Below are positions 1-9,255 of a stretch of DNA of 55,357 nucleotides, piece after piece. A model generated the notes under the pieces. That model ran no database searches, had not been told where the DNA came from, and saw nothing but the letters and a program-made list of their open reading frames with translations. Source of the stretch: Nicoletella semolina (GTDB taxonomy: Bacteria; Pseudomonadota; Gammaproteobacteria; Enterobacterales; Pasteurellaceae); contig NZ_SLXJ01000012.1 of assembly GCF_004345745.1 (NCBI RefSeq), positions 1 to 55,357 on the forward strand, given 5' to 3'. Made by a program: the position numbers and the translations under genes. How positions within the stretch are numbered: the stretch's first letter is position 1; every line of letters starts with the position of its first letter.

Positions 1-53
1 ATGGATTTATTGGTAAATTTTCCACTGAAATTGACCGCTTTTTTATTGTTTTT

Positions 54-182
54 CTTCCCCTCCCTCAGTTCTACGGACAGCGCTCTTTGTGGGCGGAAGG
101 CGCGAAAGGGAATAAAAGCGAAGAAAGGATTTCCCTCCCCCCACCGCTTACGGAGGGAGGGGAAATAATGGGGGCTAGGGAG
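54..182. repeat. GC-rich CCCCTCCC-type intergenic repeat pair downstream of murF
   Basis: The 253 bases before the murF stop hold no recognisable gene. They contain two modules of a GC-rich repeat facing each other: a left one around 54-76 (CTTCCCCTCCCTCAG) and a right one around 130-182. The right module contains an imperfect palindrome with CCCTCC on one arm and GGAGGGAGGGG on the other, and an ACCGCTTA uptake-signal-like core in its loop. This looks like the same class as the modules at 47695-48173 and 53743-53881. It is read by eye, and the element boundaries are approximate. Confidence 0.5.
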
Positions 183-253
183 TTATGACAAATAAGGCAG
201 AAGTTGTGCTAGGATTATTATTTGCTGGCAAATGCGTGAAATCCGCTCGACAA

Positions 254-1663
254 TTACACTGATTGGCTATTATGCCTAAATTTAGGTGATTGGTAGATCA
301 TATCAAGTAATGTTTCCATTTTTTGATTACGAGAGCCTTTTATGAGTAGAACGAGCGGTTCGTTTTGCTGGATTTTTTGCAATATAATTGGTAGTAAGAA
401 ATCGTACATTGCGGTTTTGTCAGTGAAATGATGATCTGAATTTTGACTAATTACTGCACTCTCTTTGCCAAAACTCACTACTAAATCTAAGTCCGCTTGA
501 GCGACAAAATCTGCCACTTCTTGATGGCAAGCAGGGCTATCTTTACCTAATTCTGCCATATCACCCACCGCAAAAATACGGAAAGCAGGGTAATTTTGTA
601 GCACGCTGACTGCGGATTTCATCGAATCCACGTTAGCATTATAAGTATCGTCAATTAGCAAGCAATGCTGGTTGATTGGTATTGGGAGTAAGCGTCCTTT
701 TACTTTTGAGTGTTGCTCCAAGCCTTGTTTGACGGCATTTAAATCTGCTCCCACTGCCATTGCCAATGCGGTTGCAGCTAATGCGTTGCTAACATTGTGT
801 GTGCCTAAATAGGGCAAATTGATCTCAATTTCGCCCTGTGGCGTATGTAGCAAGAAAGTCGAGCCATTGAGATTTAATACCACATTTTCTGCCCAATAAT
901 CAGCATAAGAATCGGTATCTGATCCTACATAAGAAAAGGATTGCAATTCGTGATTGCCAATTTCTGCCTGCCATTGTGGGTGGTAGTGGGTGAGGTTTAC
1001 AATCGCCTTGCCATCAGCTTTTAAGCCACGATAAATCTCACCTTTTGCTTGTACAACACCTGCTAGCGATCCAAAACCTTCTAGGTGGGCGGCGGCAACA
1101 TTATTTACCAAGCACGCATCAGGCTGAGCAATCGCTGTGGTATAGGCGATTTCACCAATGTGATTTGCACCTAATTCCACCACGGCAAATTTGTGTTTTG
1201 GCGTGAGGCGAAGTAAGGTCATCGGTACACCTAACTCATTGTTTAAGTTACCCAATGTGTAGAGAACTTCGTCCTTGCAAGCGGTCATTTTTTGCAAAAT
1301 TTTTGCAGTCATTTCTTTGACGGTGGTTTTGCCAGAGGATCCTGTTATTGCCACGGTTTTCGGATTTAATTGTGCCTTTAGCCATTTTGCTAAATCGCCC
1401 AACGCCAAACGAGTGTCTGCCACCACGATTTGTGGCACAGCGACACTCCTCTCACGTTCAACCACCACCGCTACACAACCTTGTGCAATCGCATTTTCGA
1501 GGTAATCGTGAGCATCAAACTTCTCGCCCTTTAACGCAAAAAACAGACCATTTTCCGCCGCTTGACGGGTGTCAGTGCTGATATTTTCTACTGAAATTTC
1601 CCCTGAACCGACTAACCGTCCGCCTAGAATTTCAGCAATTTTTTGAAGTGTGAGTTTTATCAT
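254..1663 (-). CDS. murF: UDP-N-acetylmuramoyl-tripeptide--D-alanyl-D-alanine ligase MurF
   Basis: MurF is the cytoplasmic ATP-dependent ligase that adds D-Ala-D-Ala to UDP-MurNAc-tripeptide, the last step in making the soluble peptidoglycan precursor. The 469-residue protein has the usual Mur-ligase layout: an N-terminal UDP-substrate domain, the ATP-binding P-loop TGSSGKTT at about residues 107-114, a central region with NNELGVPMTLLRL, and a C-terminal domain containing DDTYNANVDSMKSA. The length is normal for the family (E. coli about 452). It is the last gene of the rsmH-ftsL-ftsI-murE-murF run on the minus strand, 65 bp after murE. mraY would be expected next, beyond the window edge, but a repeat-bearing gap follows instead. 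Confidence 0.97.
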   Translation of the reverse strand: MIKLTLQKIAEILGGRLVGSGEISVENISTDTRQAAENGLFFALKGEKFDAHDYLENAIAQGCVAVVVERERSVAVPQIVVADTRLALGDLAKWLKAQLNPKTVAITGSSGKTTVKEMTAKILQKMTACKDEVLYTLGNLNNELGVPMTLLRLTPKHKFAVVELGANHIGEIAYTTAIAQPDACLVNNVAAAHLEGFGSLAGVVQAKGEIYRGLKADGKAIVNLTHYHPQWQAEIGNHELQSFSYVGSDTDSYADYWAENVVLNLNGSTFLLHTPQGEIEINLPYLGTHNVSNALAATALAMAVGADLNAVKQGLEQHSKVKGRLLPIPINQHCLLIDDTYNANVDSMKSAVSVLQNYPAFRIFAVGDMAELGKDSPACHQEVADFVAQADLDLVVSFGKESAVISQNSDHHFTDKTAMYDFLLPIILQKIQQNEPLVLLIKGSRNQKMETLLDMIYQSPKFRHNSQSV

Positions 1664-1728
1664 CTTGTTTCCCCATTTGCCAAAGCTATTATTTACCCTC
1701 TAGGTCTGAACCGAGTAAAACAGAATAC

Positions 1729-3225
1729 CTATGAAGTTAAAAACTTTCTTGCCCATTCTTGATCTGAATATGAAATTTTTTTAGTACCGATGATTTGGTA
1801 ATCTTCGTGTCCTTTCCCTGCGATCAGTACGACATCTTTGGGTTCAGCTTGAGCGATAGCGGTTTCGATAGCGTATTGACGAATGTGCATTTTTTGTATG
1901 GTGTTAGGTTTTTTGAATCCCATTAGCATATCGGCAAAAATGAGGTCAGGATCTTCTGTTCTTGGGTTGTCGTCTGTGATGATGACTTTGTCTGCATATT
2001 GTTCGGCAATTTGTGCCATCAGCGGGCGCTTACCTGTATCACGATCGCCACCGCAGCCAAACACACACCATAATTTGCCTTCGCAATGCAGGCGTGCGGC
2101 TTGTAAGGCTTTTTCAAGTGCATCTGGTGTGTGAGCGTAGTCTATGATGACCATCGGCTTATTTTCACCTGTTAGGCATTCCATTCGTCCACAAACGCCT
2201 GTGAGCAGCGGTGCAGTTTTAACTAATTTTTGTAAATCGACACCAAGAGCCAATAAGCCCGCTAATGCGGTAAGTAAGTTGCTGACGTTGAATGCTCCAA
2301 TTAGGCAGCTGTTTAGTGTACCGTTGCCCCAGCTTGAGCAAAATTCAATGGTTGCACCTTTTAGGGTGAATGTAACCGCTTGAGCCTTAATAAATAAGTG
2401 GTTGCTCTCAAACGTTGGATCGCAACTGACTGCAATCGCTTGTGGTAATTTTGTCAGCCATTCACGCCCAATTTCATCATCAGCGTTGATAACTTGCTTT
2501 TTCGTTGCTAGTTCGCTAAATAGACGGAATTTTGCAGCGGCGTATTCTTCCATTGTGTGATGATAATCAAGATGATCTCGGCTTAAATTGCTGAAAATAG
2601 CCACGTCAAATTGCAAAGCTTCCGTACGGTATTGTGCTAAACCGTGTGAGGACACTTCCATTGCACAAAAATCCGCACCGAGTTCAACAAAATTTGCTAG
2701 ATTTTGCTGAATTTCGACCGCTGATCCTGTGGTGTTAATGGCTTCTTTGACATTGCCATACAAGCCATTACCAATTGTCCCCATTACAGCTGCTTTGCCG
2801 CCTAGTAGGTTATGCCATTGAGCAAGAAGTTGGGCAGTGGTAGTTTTGCCATTTGTGCCAGTAACGCCAGCTAAGATTAATTTCTCACTTGGGTGGGCGT
2901 AAAATAAGCCTGCAATTTGGGATAAATGTTTATCTAAGTTGGGGACGCTGATGACTTTGCAAGTAGTACGATCTAAGTTAAATTTCGCAAATTGACTAGG
3001 TAATTCAGGAGCTTGTTGCTCTGCATCGGCTTCTGCAAGCACCAGTGTCGCACCGTTTTCGATAGCTTGTTCAATAAATTGGCGAGCATCAATTTGATGT
3101 CCTTTGAGTGCGATAAAAAGATCACCTTGTTTGACTGTGCGACTGTCTAGGGTTATCCCTTGCAAGGTGGAAAGTGTATCTGTCCAAACAGAGAGTTCTG
3201 GCAAAAAAGAAAGTAGGCGTTGCAT
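1729..3225 (-). CDS. murE: UDP-N-acetylmuramoyl-L-alanyl-D-glutamate--2,6-diaminopimelate ligase MurE
   Basis: MurE adds the third stem-peptide residue to UDP-MurNAc-dipeptide in the cytoplasm. The 498-residue protein shows the P-loop GTNGKTT at about residues 123-129. The DNPR motif at about residue 419, which in this family reads meso-diaminopimelate, indicates a Gram-negative type substrate rather than lysine. The C-terminal AGKGHEDYQ motif is also present. It sits 77 bp after ftsI and 65 bp before murF, the standard order of the division/cell-wall cluster. Confidence 0.97.
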   Translation of the reverse strand: MQRLLSFLPELSVWTDTLSTLQGITLDSRTVKQGDLFIALKGHQIDARQFIEQAIENGATLVLAEADAEQQAPELPSQFAKFNLDRTTCKVISVPNLDKHLSQIAGLFYAHPSEKLILAGVTGTNGKTTTAQLLAQWHNLLGGKAAVMGTIGNGLYGNVKEAINTTGSAVEIQQNLANFVELGADFCAMEVSSHGLAQYRTEALQFDVAIFSNLSRDHLDYHHTMEEYAAAKFRLFSELATKKQVINADDEIGREWLTKLPQAIAVSCDPTFESNHLFIKAQAVTFTLKGATIEFCSSWGNGTLNSCLIGAFNVSNLLTALAGLLALGVDLQKLVKTAPLLTGVCGRMECLTGENKPMVIIDYAHTPDALEKALQAARLHCEGKLWCVFGCGGDRDTGKRPLMAQIAEQYADKVIITDDNPRTEDPDLIFADMLMGFKKPNTIQKMHIRQYAIETAIAQAEPKDVVLIAGKGHEDYQIIGTKKISYSDQEWARKFLTS

Positions 3226-3302
3226 TATATTTCCTTACTAAAAAGAGTGATTTGGCACTAGCTATGTAGTACTAAATGGTAAAATTATCTGCTCGTTGCT
3301 GA

Positions 3303-5357
3303 CTAGTGAGTTGAATTCAGATTAAGCTCACGCACTGCATTTTCTGTGCCAGTGAGGTTGTCTGGTTTAACATTACGAGCCTTAAGAACGTTACCCATTA
3401 TGCTTGAAAAAAGTGGGGCAGAAACTGCTCCGCCATAGTACGCACCTGCTTTAGGTTCGTTAATTAATACCACGAGAGCAAAGCGAGGACTACTTGCAGG
3501 AGCAAGACCTGCGGTGTAGGCGAGGTATTTCTCAACATATTTACCCTGTTCAATTTTTCGAGCAGTACCTGTTTTGATGGCGACACGGTAGCCATCGACC
3601 GCTGCTCTTGCACCGCCTTCCCCTTTGTGAGCAACCGTTTCCATCATCGCCACGACTTCTCGGGTGATTTTTTCAGGTAGTACACGTTCACCAATGATTG
3701 GGGGATCGACTTTGGTGATAGAAAGAGGACGATAAATACCAAAGCTGCCTAAAGTCGCATAAGCTCGAGCTAGCTGGAGCGGCGTAACATTAAGACCATA
3801 ACCATAGGCAACTGTCGCTCGTTCAATATCTGCCCAACGTCTGCGATCGCCATTTGAGCCTCGTTGTTCGCCAAGTCCTAGCCCTGTATCCTTACCAAAT
3901 CCGACTTTACTATAAGTGTCAATTAGAGTACTTGGTGGCATTCTAAGTGCAAGGCGACTTACCCCGATATTACTCGATTTTTGCAAAATCCCTGTTAAAG
4001 TCAGGCTCTCACGAGGAGCAACGTCTCTAATAGTGTGTCCATTGACAATAAAGGGGCGAGTGTTAATGATTTCATCGTGGTAAGTCACTTTATTTTGTAA
4101 TGCTGTGAGTACCACGAGCGGTTTGACGGTTGAACCTGGTTCAAAAGTATCGGTAATTGCTCGGTTGCGAGCAAGCTCGGATTTAAATTCGCTGCGATTA
4201 TTCGGATTAAACGAAGGGGCATTCGCCATTGCGAGAATCTCGCCTGTTTGCACATCGACTAATACGGCGGTTCCTGATTCGGCTTTATTTTCAATTACCG
4301 CTTTTTTGATTTCACGGTAAACCATAGATTGCAACTCTTCATCAATACTTAATACAACATCTTGTGGGTCGTACTGTTTTTCATTGCGAATCGTTTCAAT
4401 GATATTGCCTCGTGCATCTTTACGAATAATTTTTTTGCCATTTTTTCCGATTAACAACGCATCGAAGCTTCGTTCTAGCCCTTCCATACCTTGTTTGTTA
4501 TCCACGTCAGTAAATCCAATGAGCTGGGAAATTTCTTCTGCTAAAGGATAAAAACGGCGAGATTGCACCTTGAGTATCAATCCATCAATTTTAAGCGCTT
4601 TTGCAAAGTCGGCAATCGTTTCAGATTCGTGGCGTGAGATATATAAAAAGCGTTGTTCTGAAGCGGTATAAAGTTTTTCCATTAAGGTGCTGTATTTCAT
4701 TTCTAGGCTTTTTGCTAGTTCTTGCATTTTTTCACGCTCAAGTTTTGCAAGAGCCATTTCACTTTGAACAAAGTCAGAGTTTGGGTTATTACGCACTTTC
4801 ACGAGTAAATCGGCATAATTTAAGCCTGTCATTTCTGAAAGTAGAGTCCAGTAACCGTCATTTTCGTGATTAAAAATAACTTTAGGATTGTATTTCTTTT
4901 GCTTATTTTTCGGCTTTGCTTTGATGAAATGATTGACGTTGGCTTCAATTTTACTGGCAGAAAAGCCCATTTCCATTGCTAATTTTCGCCACTGCGTTTT
5001 ATTACGGCGTAATTTGGTATCAAAATATTCTTTAGGATCAATGGTGATGGAATACATTGGTACGCTAATAGAAAGCACTCGATTATGGCGATCTAAAATT
5101 CTTCCTCGTGTAAAAGGTAATTCTTTAGTTCGAACTGAGCGATCGTTGGCTTCTTTAATTAACCGCTCTGAATCTGTTATTTGCAGTGAAAAACCTTTGT
5201 AGAGTAAAGCAATTGCCATTAACGCAATGACAATATAACTAATCAAAAATCGATTAGGTAAGAAACTAGGTTCATTTTTTGTTTTATTCGTTGTATAAGG
5301 TACAGAAGAAAGCGTTTTTTTTTCTTTCTTCGTATTAAATTTAACCGCTTTTTTCAT
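3303..5357 (-). CDS. ftsI: Peptidoglycan D,D-transpeptidase FtsI (PBP3), unusually long
   Basis: FtsI is the septal class B penicillin-binding protein that cross-links peptidoglycan during division, partnered with FtsW. There is one N-terminal membrane segment at about residues 37-57. The three transpeptidase motifs are present: STVK at 409-412, SSN at 461-463 and KTGT at 595-598. The protein has 684 residues, whereas E. coli PBP3 has 588 with its active serine at 307, so about 100 extra residues lie before the active site. They fall in the membrane-proximal pedestal region at about residues 110-235. That stretch seems to repeat a motif with W-x-x-L-x-x-x-M-G and N-P-N-S-x-F features, suggesting tandem growth of a small subdomain. 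The gene lies 3 bp after ftsL, so the two are almost certainly translated together. Confidence 0.96.
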   Translation of the reverse strand: MKKAVKFNTKKEKKTLSSVPYTTNKTKNEPSFLPNRFLISYIVIALMAIALLYKGFSLQITDSERLIKEANDRSVRTKELPFTRGRILDRHNRVLSISVPMYSITIDPKEYFDTKLRRNKTQWRKLAMEMGFSASKIEANVNHFIKAKPKNKQKKYNPKVIFNHENDGYWTLLSEMTGLNYADLLVKVRNNPNSDFVQSEMALAKLEREKMQELAKSLEMKYSTLMEKLYTASEQRFLYISRHESETIADFAKALKIDGLILKVQSRRFYPLAEEISQLIGFTDVDNKQGMEGLERSFDALLIGKNGKKIIRKDARGNIIETIRNEKQYDPQDVVLSIDEELQSMVYREIKKAVIENKAESGTAVLVDVQTGEILAMANAPSFNPNNRSEFKSELARNRAITDTFEPGSTVKPLVVLTALQNKVTYHDEIINTRPFIVNGHTIRDVAPRESLTLTGILQKSSNIGVSRLALRMPPSTLIDTYSKVGFGKDTGLGLGEQRGSNGDRRRWADIERATVAYGYGLNVTPLQLARAYATLGSFGIYRPLSITKVDPPIIGERVLPEKITREVVAMMETVAHKGEGGARAAVDGYRVAIKTGTARKIEQGKYVEKYLAYTAGLAPASSPRFALVVLINEPKAGAYYGGAVSAPLFSSIMGNVLKARNVKPDNLTGTENAVRELNLNSTH

Positions 5358-5360
5358 TCA

Positions 5361-5669
5361 TTACTCAACTAAAATAACTTCTTGTGTTTTTTGAATAGGT
5401 TGTAGACCAAATTTTTCTGCCACTGCTTCAACACGAGATTTTTGACTTAACGAATTTTCCTCTAGTTGTAGGTGAATATATTGGTTTTCCAACTTTTGAT
5501 TTTTTTGTATTAATTTATTTTGTTCTGCAGTTACCAGCCGTGTTTGGTGAGTGATCCAAATCGTTGCTATAGCACTGGCAACAATCGCAACTAATAACAT
5601 TATGGCTACTTTGTTATATGAGGTTAAATCATCAAGAATAATTTGATGTAAAGGATAGCGTTTTGACAT
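5361..5669 (-). CDS. ftsL: Cell division protein FtsL
   Basis: FtsL is a small bitopic inner-membrane protein of the FtsQLB divisome complex. The 102-residue product has a short basic cytoplasmic start, one membrane span at about residues 22-41 (IMLLVAIVASAIATIWI) and a periplasmic heptad-like coiled coil (TAEQNKLIQKNQKLENQY). Size and layout match the family. Its ATG overlaps the rsmH stop by one base (TAATG), and ftsI begins 3 bp after its stop, giving tight translational coupling. Identification rests on position and architecture because FtsL diverges quickly in sequence. Confidence 0.93.
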   Translation of the reverse strand: MSKRYPLHQIILDDLTSYNKVAIMLLVAIVASAIATIWITHQTRLVTAEQNKLIQKNQKLENQYIHLQLEENSLSQKSRVEAVAEKFGLQPIQKTQEVILVE

Positions 5670-6607
5670 TAGCGTTTCTCCGCAATTCGTAGCACGGCAC
5701 TGCGAGAGCGAGCATTTAGCTCAATTTCCGCCTCACTCGGCATTATCGCCTTGCCAATTGCAAGAAGAGGAATATGTTTATTTAATTCACTTTCCAAAAT
5801 TGGTAAGCCTTTTGGTACAACTTGCCCTTTACTATGCTTGCGAATAAATTGTTTCACCATACGATCTTCAAGGGAGTGGAAACTGATAATGGATAGTCGC
5901 CCTTGCGGTGCAAGTACATTTAAGGTTGATTTAAGAGCGGTGTCTAATTCGTCCAGCTCACTATTAATAAAAATTCGGATAGCTTGGAAAGTACGAGTTG
6001 CAGGGTGTTTATGTTTATCCTTAAACGGCACTGCATTGGCAACAATCTCAGCTAGCTGTAGCGTGCGAGAAATTTTTTCTTGTGCAGATTTATTGTAAGA
6101 AACGACCGCTTGTGCAATGCGTTTGGCAAAACGTTCCTCGCCAAATGCTTTGAGTACCCATGCTAAATCTTCGACTGGAACCTGTGCTAACCATTGTGCA
6201 GCAGATAGCCCTTTGGTGGTATCCATTCGCATATCAAGGGGTCCGTCTCGCATAAAGCTAAACCCCCGATCGGCTTCGTCAAGCTGTGGTGAAGATACGC
6301 CTAAATCAAGTAAAATGCCGTCTATTTTGCCAACAATATTTAGATCTTCACAAATATCTGGAAGAGCAGAAAATGCTGAATGTACGATTTGAAAGCGAGG
6401 ATCGTTGATCGTGCTAGCTTCTACAATAGCACGAGGATCTCGGTCGATGGCGATAAGCCGTCCCTCATTACCCAATTTAGACAAGATCAGCCTAGAGTGT
6501 CCGCCACGCCCAAATGTGCCATCAATATAGGTTCCATTTGGCTTGATTGATAGCCCTTCTACCGCTTCGTGTAACAAAACAGTAATATGTTTGGAGGTAC
6601 TCGACAT
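5669..6607 (-). CDS. rsmH: 16S rRNA (cytosine-1402-N4)-methyltransferase RsmH (MraW)
   Basis: RsmH methylates N4 of C1402 in the ribosomal P site using S-adenosylmethionine. The 312-residue protein begins with the family motif [13 protein letters not shown], followed by the SAM-binding GTFGRGGHS at about residues 30-38. It also has [18 protein letters not shown] and the C-terminal [13 protein letters not shown]. It is the first gene of this division cluster here. The usual preceding gene mraZ is absent, and the gene upstream on the same strand is ygfB, 175 bp away. A possible promoter for the cluster is at 6690-6718. Confidence 0.97.
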   Translation of the reverse strand: MSSTSKHITVLLHEAVEGLSIKPNGTYIDGTFGRGGHSRLILSKLGNEGRLIAIDRDPRAIVEASTINDPRFQIVHSAFSALPDICEDLNIVGKIDGILLDLGVSSPQLDEADRGFSFMRDGPLDMRMDTTKGLSAAQWLAQVPVEDLAWVLKAFGEERFAKRIAQAVVSYNKSAQEKISRTLQLAEIVANAVPFKDKHKHPATRTFQAIRIFINSELDELDTALKSTLNVLAPQGRLSIISFHSLEDRMVKQFIRKHSKGQVVPKGLPILESELNKHIPLLAIGKAIMPSEAEIELNARSRSAVLRIAEKR

Positions 6608-6689
6608 TACTTAATCCTTTAATCCTTGCTTTATTCTGCTCACGTTAAACTGACAAATTCTATAGATTTCAATACTTGGGAGCAAGCGG

Positions 6690-6718
6690 TTTATATTGTG
6701 CTAATAATTGCAAATCAA
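6690..6718 (-). promoter_or_regulatory. Candidate sigma-70 promoter for rsmH-ftsL-ftsI-murE-murF
   Basis: On the minus strand TTGATT (-35, complement at 6713-6718) and TATAAA (-10, complement at 6690-6695) are separated by exactly 17 bp, 83 bp before the rsmH start. It replaces the position where mraZ and its own promoter would normally lie. An uptake-signal core (GCAAGCGGT) partly overlaps the -10 side. This is inferred from consensus match only. Confidence 0.4.
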
Positions 6719-6782
6719 GGTAACGAAATATGTTTTCTTATTTTTTGTTATTTTTCACTTATGCCAATAATGTAAATTAAGT

Positions 6783-7361
6783 TTAATGCAATTGCGTTTT
6801 GCTTGCGTTGTTATTGCTATTATCAGCTGAAGATGCGGCATAAGAGGCAAAATGGCTGTGCAAAAATAAGCAAACTACTCGTAGATATTCTACGATTTCT
6901 TCGGCTGCTTCTAGTAATTCAGCGTTATTGTCATCAGGGGCATACCCCAATTTAGCAATTTCAGCCAAATCGTCTATTGCTTCACCGACTTCGTCGGTTT
7001 CTTGATCTAATCGAGGCTGTGCCAATCCTAAGCCTAACAGAAAATGTCCTGCCCATTCTGCAATGCTGTCTGCCAATGCAAAGCCATCATCTTCATTTTG
7101 GGGTAGCCAAAGGGAAAAAAGCGTGTTGGCTTGTTCAAAATTGTGTTGTAGCTGTGGATAAAATTCGCTTAACTGCTGGAGGGGTTGTTGAGAAAAAGCG
7201 TGTCCATCATTCGTAAATTGATATGTTAACGTTTTCCATGATTCATCTTGCACACCACCTGCTAATAAGCCACTTAAAAAACCGTGAAATTCTGCAGCAG
7301 TGTAATCGATTTGTAATGTGGAAATAAGGTGTGAAAATTGATTAGATTGAGAAATTGTCAT
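6783..7361 (-). CDS. ygfB: YgfB/UPF0149 family protein
   Basis: This 192-residue protein matches the UPF0149 (YgfB/YecA-like) family. It begins with a helical region carrying AAEFHGFLSGLLAGG, followed by an acidic middle and WAGHFLLGLG, then DLAEIAKLGY and EIVEYLRVV. The exact role of the family is not well defined. The pairing with zapA, divergently transcribed from a short 89 bp gap, matches E. coli, where ygfB diverges from zapA-ssrS-fthC. In E. coli pepP and ubiH follow ygfB; here the division cluster follows, so this is a rearrangement boundary. The C-terminal tail (SSADNSNNNASK) is low complexity. Confidence 0.9.
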   Translation of the reverse strand: MTISQSNQFSHLISTLQIDYTAAEFHGFLSGLLAGGVQDESWKTLTYQFTNDGHAFSQQPLQQLSEFYPQLQHNFEQANTLFSLWLPQNEDDGFALADSIAEWAGHFLLGLGLAQPRLDQETDEVGEAIDDLAEIAKLGYAPDDNNAELLEAAEEIVEYLRVVCLFLHSHFASYAASSADNSNNNASKTQLH

Positions 7362-7450
7362 AGTGTTTATTTATGCTTTAGTTTATTTGTGATTTGATTA
7401 AAGGGTGGCATAATAGCAAAAATTTTGCATTCCGTGAGGATTTCCCAACA

Positions 7451-7846
7451 ATGTCGAAGAATAATATTGAATTACAAATTTTTGGGCAAGTGCTTCGTTT
7501 ATATTGTCCTCTAGAACAACAAGAGGCGTTACTCGCTTCTGCACAGCGGCTTGAAGAGCGTGTTGCCATCTTAAAAGAACAGTCTGGTATTATCCAATTA
7601 GAGAAAGTGTTGGCTATTGTGGCACTGAATTTAAATTATGAATTAGAGCAAGAACAACGTAAAAATCTTGATAATAAAAATGTGCTAGTAGCCTGTTTAC
7701 AGCAGCTTGATACCTCCCTTAGTCAGTTTCAATCAACTGATGCTCTTGTTGTGGGCTTAGATACAGTGGAGGACTTAAAACTTGAAGCAAACTTAGAAAA
7801 AAGCGAGCATTCAAATACAGTCATTGTTCAAGAAAATGGCAAATAA
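7451..7846 (+). CDS. zapA: Cell division protein ZapA
   Basis: ZapA binds FtsZ and stabilises the Z-ring bundle at midcell. The 131-residue product starts MSKNNIELQIFGQVLRLYCP, the conserved N-terminal domain, and continues with EQQEALLASAQRLEERV and a long coiled-coil helix that mediates dimerisation. I chose the ATG at 7451 because a GTGAGGA ribosome site precedes it and family proteins begin at this point. An in-frame ATG at 7394 would add 19 unrelated residues. The protein is about 20 residues longer than E. coli ZapA, with an extra acidic tail. 6S RNA and fthC follow, as in E. coli. Confidence 0.94.
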   Translation: MSKNNIELQIFGQVLRLYCPLEQQEALLASAQRLEERVAILKEQSGIIQLEKVLAIVALNLNYELEQEQRKNLDNKNVLVACLQQLDTSLSQFQSTDALVVGLDTVEDLKLEANLEKSEHSNTVIVQENGK

Positions 7847-7907
7847 AGAAATTTTTTGCTATTTAATACGACTAACACTAGGAAAAACAACTAAATTCCG
7901 TTAGTAT

Positions 7908-8088
7908 TCCTATCGCCTGAGGTGTGCGTTGTTTGTTACGTCCCTGAGCCGATATTTAAAACTCCTTGAGTTGAATTGCTCATTGTTGGTGAGCAGGCTC
8001 GCTTGCGAGAAGCCTAAAAACGATGTTATTCGACTCCCTTGAACCAACTGGTTCAAGGACCACAACAGATAGCGGCACTTCGGGTCTT
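7908..8088 (+). ncRNA. ssrS: 6S RNA (ssrS)
   Basis: 6S RNA mimics an open promoter and sequesters sigma-70 RNA polymerase in stationary phase. Diagnostic segments are present in order: CCTGAGCCGATATTT near 7951, TTGGTGAGCA...GCTCG...CGAGAAGCCT near 7985-8020, and CCTTGAACCA...TGGTTCAAGG near 8038-8058. A closing stem joins CCTGAGGTG near 7916 with CACTTCGGG near 8077. Its place between zapA and fthC is the conserved gammaproteobacterial location. End points are judged from the closing stem and are good to a few bases. Confidence 0.95.
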
Positions 8089-8091
8089 GTT

Positions 8092-8679
8092 ATGTATTCA
8101 CATTCCATTACACATTCGATCACTGAACAACGCCAACGTATTCGCAAAGAAATGCGAACCTTGCGTAAGAGGCTTTCTCCGCAGCAGCAAGCTTTTGCCG
8201 CACAATCAATTATTAACCCTGCACTGGATCTCCTTTGTGATTATCAAGCCGATCGAATTGGTTTTTACTTGCCATTTGAAGGCGAAATCTCCCCTCTTGA
8301 ATTAATGCAACAGATCGCCTTATTAGGCAAAAAATGCTATGTGCCAGTACTGCACCCATTTTCTGCTAATCAGTTGCTCTTTTTGGAATATCATTCAGAC
8401 TGTTTGCACACCAATCGTTTCGGTATTTTGCAACCAAGATTAGACCTTCGCAAGGTGTTGCCTGTCTCCGAATTAGAAATGCTATTTGTACCGCTGGTTG
8501 CGTGCGATAAAAATGCCAATCGAATTGGAATGGGAGGTGGTTTTTATGATAGAACATTAAGTCAATCTCCGCATTTAGTGAGCGTGGGCTTAGCCCATCG
8601 TTTTCAGCAGCTAGATAAGCTGCCGATCCAGCCGTGGGATACGCCGCTTAATCATCTGATATTAGGCGACTGTGAATGA
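8092..8679 (+). CDS. fthC: 5-formyltetrahydrofolate cyclo-ligase FthC (YgfA)
   Basis: This enzyme converts 5-formyl-THF to 5,10-methenyl-THF using ATP, returning folate to the one-carbon pool. The 195-residue protein has the early RKEMRTLRKRLS helix, YLPFEGEISP, YVPVL, FVPLVACDKNANRIGMGGGFYDR (the conserved nucleotide- and substrate-binding loop) and a C-terminal WDTPLNHLI. The start is set at 8092, directly after 6S RNA. A longer in-frame reading from 8023 would lie inside the 6S gene and has no family similarity. Linkage to 6S RNA matches E. coli, where the two are co-transcribed and processed. Confidence 0.95.
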   Translation: MYSHSITHSITEQRQRIRKEMRTLRKRLSPQQQAFAAQSIINPALDLLCDYQADRIGFYLPFEGEISPLELMQQIALLGKKCYVPVLHPFSANQLLFLEYHSDCLHTNRFGILQPRLDLRKVLPVSELEMLFVPLVACDKNANRIGMGGGFYDRTLSQSPHLVSVGLAHRFQQLDKLPIQPWDTPLNHLILGDCE

Positions 8680-8698
8680 TATTGAGCGAGAACGAACC

Positions 8699-9139
8699 AT
8701 GTCTTTGAAATTGCCACCCCCAGTGTTATTTATGATTGGTATTGGACTAATCACTTTTTTACCTCGCTACAATGAACCTGTGTGTGGGTGGCGTTTTGTT
8801 GCAGCGTTATTCGCAATCATCAGTTTCATCATTGCTGGAATGAGCGTTTATGCTTTTTTGCAAAAAAAGACCACAATCAGCCCGCTTGATCTAGATAAAA
8901 CGCAAGTGCTTGTTGTACATAGTGTGTATAAAGTAAGCCGTAATCCTATGTATCTTAGCCTTGTAGGATTACTTATCGCTTGGGGAATGTGGACGGCGAG
9001 CCTCTCGTTTGTCATTGTTGTTTGGGGATTTATTCGCTATTTGACTTATTTTCAAATCTTGCCTGAAGAGCGTATGCTTGAACAAAAATTCGGACAAGTT
9101 TACCTCTCTTACCAGCAGCAAGTTCGCCGTTGGCTATGA
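8699..9139 (+). CDS. Isoprenylcysteine carboxyl methyltransferase-like membrane protein
   Basis: This is a 146-residue membrane protein with about four hydrophobic segments and the C-terminal signature of the ICMT/phospholipid methyltransferase-like family. The features are VYKVSRNPMYLSL, then a hydrophobic stretch, then ILPEERMLEQKFGQVYLSY and VRRWL. In this family those residues bind S-adenosylmethionine and the methyl acceptor, but bacterial substrates are mostly unknown. I prefer the ATG at 8699 because MSLKLPPPVLF matches typical family starts. A GTG at 8672, overlapping fthC by 8 bp, would add nine charged residues. It is probably co-transcribed with fthC. Confidence 0.82.
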   Translation: MSLKLPPPVLFMIGIGLITFLPRYNEPVCGWRFVAALFAIISFIIAGMSVYAFLQKKTTISPLDLDKTQVLVVHSVYKVSRNPMYLSLVGLLIAWGMWTASLSFVIVVWGFIRYLTYFQILPEERMLEQKFGQVYLSYQQQVRRWL

Positions 9140-9255
9140 TCCCAAGTCTGTATTTTTGGCTTTGATTTCTCACTCAATAGATTGAAATTTGATTGCAAAC
9201 TTTACAAAAAACTTGCACAATCCCACCGCTTGTAAACGCATTAAGAGGATAAAAT

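Noticed and set aside
8023-8091. Longer fthC start
   Set aside because: These codons lie inside the 6S RNA gene and have no similarity to the enzyme family.
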